From assembly GCF_003074135.1 (NCBI RefSeq), contig NZ_PPDK01000001.1, forward strand, positions 3,348,001-3,412,000: DNA of 64,000 bases, read 5' to 3'. The number at the start of each line of letters is the position of its first letter. Position 1 is the stretch's first letter. This stretch comes from Euzebya tangerina. Lineage in GTDB: Bacteria > Actinomycetota > Nitriliruptoria > Euzebyales > Euzebyaceae. Positions 58,746-64,000 of the stretch are shown here, piece after piece. The translations under genes and the position numbers were made by a program. The notes beneath the pieces were generated by a model, which saw only the letters and a program-made list of their open reading frames with translations, did not search any database and was not told the DNA's origin.

Positions 58746-60206
58746 ATGAACACGCGAACTCGATCGCCGCAACTCATCCTGTCCCTCGTCCTTGCTCTGG
58801 CTCTCCTCGCGACGGCTTGCGCAGGAACGTCCGAGGACGACACCGCCGAAGCAGATCCAACCGCCGCCATTGAAGCGTCTGAGGAGCCTGCCGCCTCCTC
58901 CAGCCCTTCCCCAACCGAGACCCCCTCCCCCGACGACGAGGCGACGGATGCCGACGAGGAGGAGGCACACGACGCAGATGATCACGCCGAGGACGGGCAG
59001 CCCGACTCCGATGATCACGACGACCATGACCACGACGAGGACGATCCCAGCCACGACCATGAGGGCGAAGAGCTCCCCGAGGGTGAGACGGTGGAGGAGG
59101 TTGACAACCCGCAACCACGGCTCGCCATCGCCGACGCGGAGGCCGGCATCGTCCGCATCCTCGACCTGGCCAGCGAAGAGATCCTGGCCGAGGTCCAGAC
59201 CACCGGACCGGCTCGCCTGACGGAGACCGATGGCGGCCGCTATCTGGTGGCGTCGATGTACGACGACGACGAGGTGGCATTCATCGATGGTGGCGCGTGG
59301 GGCGTCGACCATGGCGACCACGTGCACTACTACACCGCCAACCCCGAACCAGTCGGTCAACCGGTCGAACTGGCGAGCCCCGCCCACGTCGTCGTGACGG
59401 ACGAGTCGGTCGCCATCTTCGCCGACGGCGATGGCCGCGCAGCTCTCTTCGACGAGGCAGATCTGCAGGAGGGAGACATCGAGGAGGTCGACAGCGTCGA
59501 GACCGGCACCCCCCACCACGGCGTCATCGCGGACTTCGGTCAGACCCGGATCGCGACGGTGCCACACGACGACATCGATGGCGGACTACCCAACGCCATC
59601 GGCGTCGCCGACGGCGATGAGGTGACCCAGCTCGCCGAGTGCCCCGCGATGCACGGCGAACACATCACCTCAGACGGCATCGTCATCGCCTGCGAGGACC
59701 GCATCGTGGACATCGACGTCACCTCCACCGGCGCGGAGGCACGGACGATCAACTATCCCGACACCTTCGCAGCTGAGCGAGTCTGGACCCTGACTGCCGC
59801 ACATGAGAGCGATCTGATTGCTGCGGTCAACGAGACCGGCCTCCTGTTGCTCGACACCGACGGGGGCGAGCCGACCGCGCTGGAGCTGCCGGCCGATGCC
59901 GTGACCATGGCTCCAGGTCCCGACGACACCGCCGTCCTGCTGACCGCCGACGGCAGCGTGCACCTGATCGACCTCGCGGAAGGAGCCATCACGGCGACCG
60001 CACCCGCCGGCCCCGCCGTCGACCTCGAGGACGAAGATGCCATCCGTCCGACGATCGCCGTCGGGGACGACCGGGCCTACCTGACCGACCCGGCCGCTGG
60101 CACCGTGCTCGAGCTGGCAACCAACGACAACTTCCGGGTTGCTCGCACCATCACGGTAGACGGGGTCCCAGGATCGATGCTGCACCTGGGCGACGACCCC
60201 CGCTGA
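58746..60206 (+). CDS. aztD: zinc metallochaperone, AztD-like
   Basis: 486 residues. A lipoprotein-type signal ends LALLATACAG. Residues ~30-115 are a Asp/Glu/His-rich linker (e.g. DDHDDHDHDEDDPSHDHEGE) able to bind zinc. The rest is a seven-bladed-propeller-like domain with His motifs (GDHVHYYTANP; GTPHHGVIADFG; CPAMHGEHITSDG). AztD hands zinc to the binding protein AztC in Paracoccus. It begins 25 bp from the divergent aztB start. The gene order supports the assignment. Confidence 0.82.
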   Translation: MNTRTRSPQLILSLVLALALLATACAGTSEDDTAEADPTAAIEASEEPAASSSPSPTETPSPDDEATDADEEEAHDADDHAEDGQPDSDDHDDHDHDEDDPSHDHEGEELPEGETVEEVDNPQPRLAIADAEAGIVRILDLASEEILAEVQTTGPARLTETDGGRYLVASMYDDDEVAFIDGGAWGVDHGDHVHYYTANPEPVGQPVELASPAHVVVTDESVAIFADGDGRAALFDEADLQEGDIEEVDSVETGTPHHGVIADFGQTRIATVPHDDIDGGLPNAIGVADGDEVTQLAECPAMHGEHITSDGIVIACEDRIVDIDVTSTGAEARTINYPDTFAAERVWTLTAAHESDLIAAVNETGLLLLDTDGGEPTALELPADAVTMAPGPDDTAVLLTADGSVHLIDLAEGAITATAPAGPAVDLEDEDAIRPTIAVGDDRAYLTDPAAGTVLELATNDNFRVARTITVDGVPGSMLHLGDDPR

Positions 60207-60208
60207 GG

Positions 60209-61198
60209 TTGGCAGGTGCAATCCGGTCGGCCCGGCTGCTCGTCGCAGTCGGGCTGGCCGCCCTCATCCTCCTCGGGTGTTCCGGTCAGACCGGCACTGC
60301 AGTTGGCCCCGAGCCGACAGGAGGACGACCGCCCGCAACGGAGAACGCCGCTGAACGGCCGACCGTGGTGGCCACCACCAACGTGATCGGCTCGGTGCTG
60401 CGTGAGGGCCTCGGCGCACACGTCGACGTCATCGACGTCATGCCGCGTGTGTCCGACCCGCACAGTTTCGAGGTCTCCGCCGCCACGACGGTGGAGATGG
60501 CCCAGGCCGACCTGGTCGTCGCCAACGGCCTGGGCCTGGAGGCTGGTCTCTCCCCGGTCCTCGAATCCATCGCTGATGAGGTGAACGTGATCGAGATCGC
60601 CCCGCAACTCGACCCGCAGACATACGGCGAGGTCAGCACCGAGGCGGAGACGGGCACGGCGGATCCTCATGTCTGGACCGACCCGTCTCGGATGGCCGAC
60701 GTGCCTGCGCTGGTCGTGGAGGCGCTTTCAGCTGACACCACACTCGACCTGGACCTCGACACGCTTCGCGGCGCCGCCGACGATGCACGCGAGGCGTTGG
60801 AGGCCCTGGACAGCGAGGTGGCCGGACAGCTGGGGGAGCTACCCCCCGACCGTCGACAGCTGGTGACCAGCCACCACGGGCTGGCCTACTACGCCGACCG
60901 GTACGACCTGACCGTTCTGGGCGTCGTGTTGCCGTCTGGCGCCGCCCTTGCCGCCCCGAGTGCTGCCGACCTGGCTGACCTCACCACGGCCCTAGAGACC
61001 GCTGACGTGGACGCGATCTTCGCCGACCCGACCCATCCGGCCCCGCTGGCGGAGGCGCTGGCCAGGGAGCGTGGCGGGCAGGTCCAGATCGTCGACCTGC
61101 CAGTCGAGTCTCTCGGCGAGGATGGCAGTTCCGCCGACTCCTATCCCGACATGATCCGAACCATCACCGAGAGGATCGTCGATGCACTATCCGCGTGA
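60209..61198 (+). CDS. aztC: zinc ABC transporter substrate-binding protein, AztC-like
   Basis: 329 residues from TTG 60209, 2 bp after the aztD stop. The lipobox is ALILLGCSG. Metal ligands of the cluster A-1 family are visible: His in VSDPHSFEVS, His in TADPHVWTDPSR, His in VTSHHGLAYYADRY, and an acid near the C-terminus. There is no His-rich loop, as in AztC. It captures zinc outside the membrane and delivers it to the permease. Confidence 0.88.
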   Translation: MAGAIRSARLLVAVGLAALILLGCSGQTGTAVGPEPTGGRPPATENAAERPTVVATTNVIGSVLREGLGAHVDVIDVMPRVSDPHSFEVSAATTVEMAQADLVVANGLGLEAGLSPVLESIADEVNVIEIAPQLDPQTYGEVSTEAETGTADPHVWTDPSRMADVPALVVEALSADTTLDLDLDTLRGAADDAREALEALDSEVAGQLGELPPDRRQLVTSHHGLAYYADRYDLTVLGVVLPSGAALAAPSAADLADLTTALETADVDAIFADPTHPAPLAEALARERGGQVQIVDLPVESLGEDGSSADSYPDMIRTITERIVDALSA

Positions 61199-61880
61199 CG
61201 CAGCCAGGCATGCGGCGGCCGCCGTTGTCCTCAAGGACGTCGAACTCGGATACGCCAGCCACCCGCCGGTCCTGACCATCCCATCACTCGAGCTGCCCGG
61301 CCATGGCCTGGTGGCGCTGGTCGGGCCGAATGGCGGCGGCAAGTCAACGCTCCTCGCGGCGATCGCGGGGCTTCACCCCCCACGTCGCGGCACGATCACC
61401 CGGAGCGCAGCGGTCGCCTGTGCGTTCCAGCAGCAGCCCGCCCAGGATGCCCTGCCCCTGACCGTCGCGGGCCTGGTCGGCATGGGACGTTGGGGCCGAA
61501 TCGGCTTGGTGCACCGCCCTGGCCAGGCTGACCGACGGGCCGTCGAGACGGCGATGGAGCAACTCGGCATCCTCGACCTTCGTCGGTCCCAACTCCGGGA
61601 GTTGTCGGTCGGCCAACGCCGTCGCGCCCACATCGCGATGGCACTGGCGCAGGACACGCCGATCCTCCTCCTCGATGAACCGACCGCCGGGCTTGATGCT
61701 GACTCCAGAGAGCGAGTTGCCGTTGTCCTAGTCGAGGAAGCTCGCCACCGACTCGTCGTGGTGGCGACTCACGACCAGGCCGAGGGGGACCTCGCCGACA
61801 TGGTCGTGACCGTCGCCGACAGCACCTGCACCCTCCACACGACGCCGGTTCTGCCGACGGGCGATCTCACTGCGTCCTGA
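61182..61880 (+). CDS. aztA: zinc ABC transporter ATP-binding protein, AztA-like
   Basis: 232 residues; ATG 61182 lies within the aztC 3' end. Walker A VGPNGGGKST (48-57), signature LSVGQRRRAHIA, Walker B ILLLDEPTAGLDAD. Powers zinc import with AztB/AztC. It follows aztC, completing aztD-aztC-aztA on one strand opposite aztB. Confidence 0.9.
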   Translation: MHYPRDAARHAAAAVVLKDVELGYASHPPVLTIPSLELPGHGLVALVGPNGGGKSTLLAAIAGLHPPRRGTITRSAAVACAFQQQPAQDALPLTVAGLVGMGRWGRIGLVHRPGQADRRAVETAMEQLGILDLRRSQLRELSVGQRRRAHIAMALAQDTPILLLDEPTAGLDADSRERVAVVLVEEARHRLVVVATHDQAEGDLADMVVTVADSTCTLHTTPVLPTGDLTAS

Positions 61881-61889
61881 GGGCCCGCG

Positions 61890-62243
61890 TCACGCTTCGG
61901 CGGATTCGGACGCCGGCGCCCCGGCGCGCACGAACGGGACCTGAAGCGCGGCCAGATCCGGATCGCGCGGAGCCGGTGCCCCGCCCAGCAGGAGCCAGTC
62001 GGCCAGGAGATCGACCTGATCCCGTGTGGTGATGGGCCAGAAGGCCTCCGCCCCGCCGGACTGCCCAGACCGAGGATCGTGCTCGGCGACCACGACCAGG
62101 CCGCTGGGGCCCTCCGCTGACACCAACACCCCTCCACGACTTCGGCGGACGACCGGACGCAGCACATCCATCGTCGTGTGGGCAGGCCCATCCGGATCGT
62201 CATGATCGCCGTAGACCACGGCCAGGAACCCAGGCGTCTTCAT
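61890..62243 (-). CDS. small hypothetical protein with metal-regulator-like promoter
   Basis: 117 residues beginning MKTPGFLAVVYGDHDDPDGP, with GLVVVAEHDPRSGQSGGAEA and a C-terminus rich in Pro/Ala/Glu. No family recognised; a few His/Asp clusters could bind metal. It lies between two zinc transport units. Its promoter overlaps a perfect 17-bp palindrome, and the -10 box is so close to the ATG that the mRNA is probably leaderless. Function unknown. Confidence 0.7.
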   Translation of the reverse strand: MKTPGFLAVVYGDHDDPDGPAHTTMDVLRPVVRRSRGGVLVSAEGPSGLVVVAEHDPRSGQSGGAEAFWPITTRDQVDLLADWLLLGGAPAPRDPDLAALQVPFVRAGAPASESAEA

Positions 62244-62251
62244 CGTCTGCC

Positions 62252-62281
62252 ATTATATGACAACAGTTGTCATTATCGCAA
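62252..62281 (-). promoter_or_regulatory. promoter with palindromic operator inside the spacer
   Basis: On the minus strand TTGCGA (62281-62276), an 18-nt spacer and TATAAT (62257-62252) form a strong sigma-70-type promoter. The perfect 17-bp palindrome ATGACAACAGTTGTCAT (62257-62273) fills nearly the whole spacer, where a bound repressor would block the polymerase. Its form fits a Fur/Zur-family site. Transcription would begin about at the ATG at 62243. Confidence 0.75.
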
Positions 62282-62319
62282 TCCGTCTCGTCGGGTGTGC
62301 ACTTCCCGGAGGGCGGCGG

Positions 62320-63168
62320 TCAGGCTGACGCAGCCGCCACGCGCCGTGTCCGCCACGCCTCGCGGACCGTGCGCCATGCCAGGACGATGAAGAAGAGCGC
62401 CACGGACGTGGCCGACATGCTCGCCGCCCCCGCCAGGTCGAGGTGGTAGCTGAGTTCAAGACCGATGACCACGGCCGTGATCCCGAATCCGAGGCTCACG
62501 GCCATGATGACGGGGATACGGCGGGCGACCAGGGTTGCGGCAGCCGGTGGTGCCACCAGCATCCCGAAGATCAGCAAGGTACCGACGGTGCGAAACGATG
62601 TGACGACGGTCATGCCCACCAGGCCAAGCAGCACAGCACGGGCCAAGCGCGGCCGCAGGCCCAGGAGAGCCGCTTTGTCCTCGTCGAATGAGAGCGTCAG
62701 GAACGCGCGATACCCCACCACGGACACGAGGATCGCAACGACGGCTGCGACGCCCTGCACGAGGAGGTCGTCACTGGTCACACCGAGCACATCACCGAAC
62801 AGGAATCCGGTCACGTCGACGGCGAACGATCCAGAGCGGGAGATGATGAGGATGCCCAGCGAGAGCATCCCCACGAACAAGAGGCCCGTACTGGTGTCCT
62901 CGGGCAGACCTGACCTGTTGGTGACCCACGACACGCCACCGACCGTCACCAACGCCGCGAGCGCCGCCCCGATGGAGGGGTCGAAGCCGACCAAGGCTGC
63001 GATGGCGATACCCGGGATCACGCCATGAGCCAGCGCATCCCCCATGAAGGCCAGCGACCGCAACACGACCCACACCCCGACCGTGGAGCAGGTGATCGCC
63101 ACCAGCACCCCAGCGATGAGTGCTCGCTGGGTGAAGCCGGCCGCGAACGGTTCGAGGAGGAAGTCCAC
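62320..63168 (-). CDS. second zinc ABC transporter permease (ZnuB-like)
   Basis: 282 residues, ABC-3 family, paralogous to the AztB-like protein (AFMGDALAHGVIPGIAIAAL in place of AFLGDALGHGIVPGVAVAVL). It follows the second binding protein by 13 bp on the minus strand. The partner ATPase is not in the window; it may lie past the right edge. Confidence 0.88.
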   Translation of the reverse strand: MDFLLEPFAAGFTQRALIAGVLVAITCSTVGVWVVLRSLAFMGDALAHGVIPGIAIAALVGFDPSIGAALAALVTVGGVSWVTNRSGLPEDTSTGLLFVGMLSLGILIISRSGSFAVDVTGFLFGDVLGVTSDDLLVQGVAAVVAILVSVVGYRAFLTLSFDEDKAALLGLRPRLARAVLLGLVGMTVVTSFRTVGTLLIFGMLVAPPAAATLVARRIPVIMAVSLGFGITAVVIGLELSYHLDLAGAASMSATSVALFFIVLAWRTVREAWRTRRVAAASA

Positions 63169-63181
63169 CGAGGAGTTTGCG

Positions 63182-64000
63182 TCAGCTCAGGGCGTCAGCG
63201 ATCCGCTCCGTATTGGTTCGCATGAACTCGGCGTAGGTGGCCGCGGGACCGTCTTCCTCGGACAGCGAGCCGGTGTAGAGGTCAACGACGGTGATGTCCT
63301 GTCCGGCCTCTTCGGCCACGACCTCGGCCAGCCGAGAGTTCTCGATCGTCTCAGCGAATACCGCGGGTGTGCTCGTGTCCTGCACGGTCTCGATCAACTC
63401 CTCGAGGTCCGCCGCGCTGGGCTCGGCCAGCGTGCTTCCGCCCGGGATGACGGTGCCGACGACCTCGAAGTCATAGGCGTCGGCGAAGTAGCCCAACGCA
63501 TCGTGGTTGGTGACAAGGAGGCGCTGCTCGTCGGGGACGGCTGAGAGGGTCTCAGCCACCTCGCCATCGAGGGCAACCAGGTCCTCGCGCATGGACTCGG
63601 CACGCGCCGTCCACTCCTCGTCGTCGATGGTGTCGTCGATCGTGGCCAACTCCTCAGCCAGAGCGTCGACGACGTCGGCAACGCGCATCGGATCGAACCA
63701 GAAGTGCGGGTCCGCGCCACTGTGGTCGTGGTCGTGTCCCTCCTCGTGGGAGTGCTCCTCATCCGAGTGCTCCTCGTCAGAGTGCTCCTCGTCAGAGTGC
63801 TCCTCGTCCTCCGAGTGGTCCTCATCCTCCTCTGTTCCGGCTACCAGCCGGACGGGCTTGGCGGCGTCCTCGTCGTCGGAGTGCTCCTCCTCGTCATGGG
63901 AGTGCTCCTCCTCATCGGAGTGCCCCTCCTCATCATGAGAGTGCTCCTCCTCATCGTGGGAGTGCTCCTCCTCATCGGAGTGCCCCTCCTCATCATGAGA
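63182..64000 (-). CDS. ZnuA-like zinc substrate-binding protein, C-terminal part (5' end outside window)
   Basis: The minus-strand frame is open to the right edge. The C-terminal ~175 residues are a metal-binding A-1 protein: ADPHFWFDPMRVADVV, VTNHDALGYFADAYDF, VFAETIENSRLAEVV. The ~90 residues before that are a long chain of His, Glu, Asp and Ser (units such as EEHSDEEHSDEEHS and HSHDEEEHSDDED), the His-rich loop of ZnuA proteins, here much enlarged. The start lies outside the window. Confidence 0.88.
   Translation of the reverse strand, partial: SHDEEGHSDEEEHSHDEEEHSHDEEGHSDEEEHSHDEEEHSDDEDAAKPVRLVAGTEEDEDHSEDEEHSDEEHSDEEHSDEEHSHEEGHDHDHSGADPHFWFDPMRVADVVDALAEELATIDDTIDDEEWTARAESMREDLVALDGEVAETLSAVPDEQRLLVTNHDALGYFADAYDFEVVGTVIPGGSTLAEPSAADLEELIETVQDTSTPAVFAETIENSRLAEVVAEEAGQDITVVDLYTGSLSEEDGPAATYAEFMRTNTERIADALS
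63901..64000 (-). repeat. 60-bp tandem repeat coding for the His/Glu-rich loop
   Basis: The unit at 63901-63960 recurs from 63961 to the edge with very few changes and may continue beyond. A 15-bp tandem repeat (GAGTGCTCCTCGTCA type) at 63750-63809 codes for the shorter EEHSD units. These probably grow and shrink by slippage or recombination. Confidence 0.8.

Overview
The window is GC-rich, densely packed DNA from an actinobacterium. Markers are a complete Pup-proteasome gene set, a DUF4193 protein, an SCO6745-family protein, PafBC, and many GTG/TTG starts with 4-bp start/stop overlaps. Gene content would fit a deep-branching class such as Nitriliruptoria or Acidimicrobiia, but that placement is inference.

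Layout. 1-4.1 kb: two SulP anion transporters, the second translationally coupled to a beta-carbonic anhydrase (probable bicarbonate uptake/hydration unit), then a half-length AbrB-type membrane protein. 4.1-7.8 kb: secreted beta-propeller, LuxR regulator, serine hydrolase and small ORFs. 8-13.1 kb: ABC exporter operon divergent from a MalT-like LuxR regulator. 13.3-16.9 kb: tRNA-Glu, DUF4112 protein, three cysteine-free ribosomal protein genes (rpmB, rpmG, rpmE), lnt, and an acidic DUF4193 protein. 17.3-21.4 kb: amidohydrolase, RNase H, small membrane protein and M24 peptidase. 21.5-27.7 kb: cysteine-free rpsN, Tricorn-like protease, MocR regulator, lipid kinase.

27.8-54.5 kb is the Pup-proteasome neighbourhood, almost all on the minus strand. 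Transcription order from the right: trmI, a secreted S8 protease, arc/mpa, an S51 peptidase, (nuclease locus B), dop, pup, prcB, prcA, a Ser/Thr kinase, pafA, an SCO6745 protein, (nuclease locus A, a dolichol-phosphate-mannose-synthase-like transferase and a class A PBP), pafB, pafC, a zinc-ribbon protein, tatA, tatC, HelY-like helicase. The order resembles the classical actinobacterial cluster interrupted at two points.

The most unusual feature is a pair of loci (A: 37.6-39.3 kb; B: 47.0-48.3 kb). Each has one AbiEi-like/DUF559-like protein (winged-helix N-terminus, Vsr-type nuclease-like C-terminus) flanked on BOTH sides by its own short repeats. Locus B carries four elements of exactly 44 bp (8-bp arms GGTGTGTC/GACACACC around 28 bp), two per side. 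Locus A carries arms ACTCTCGGTACACG / CGTGTACCGAGAGT in paired inverted form on both sides, plus a 27-bp tandem array on one side and an array of inverted arms on the other. The plan resembles REP/RAYT modules but with a different enzyme, and is the best candidate here for an undescribed system.

54.5-64 kb: DUF1802 protein, secreted M15 peptidase-like protein, tRNA-Leu, a methyltransferase, then zinc uptake: an AztABCD set (permease divergent from chaperone, substrate-binding protein and ATPase), a small ORF with a probably leaderless promoter containing a perfect palindromic operator, and a second zinc permease plus His/Glu/Asp-rich binding protein that runs off the right edge. With the four zinc-independent ribosomal proteins this suggests well-developed zinc economy.
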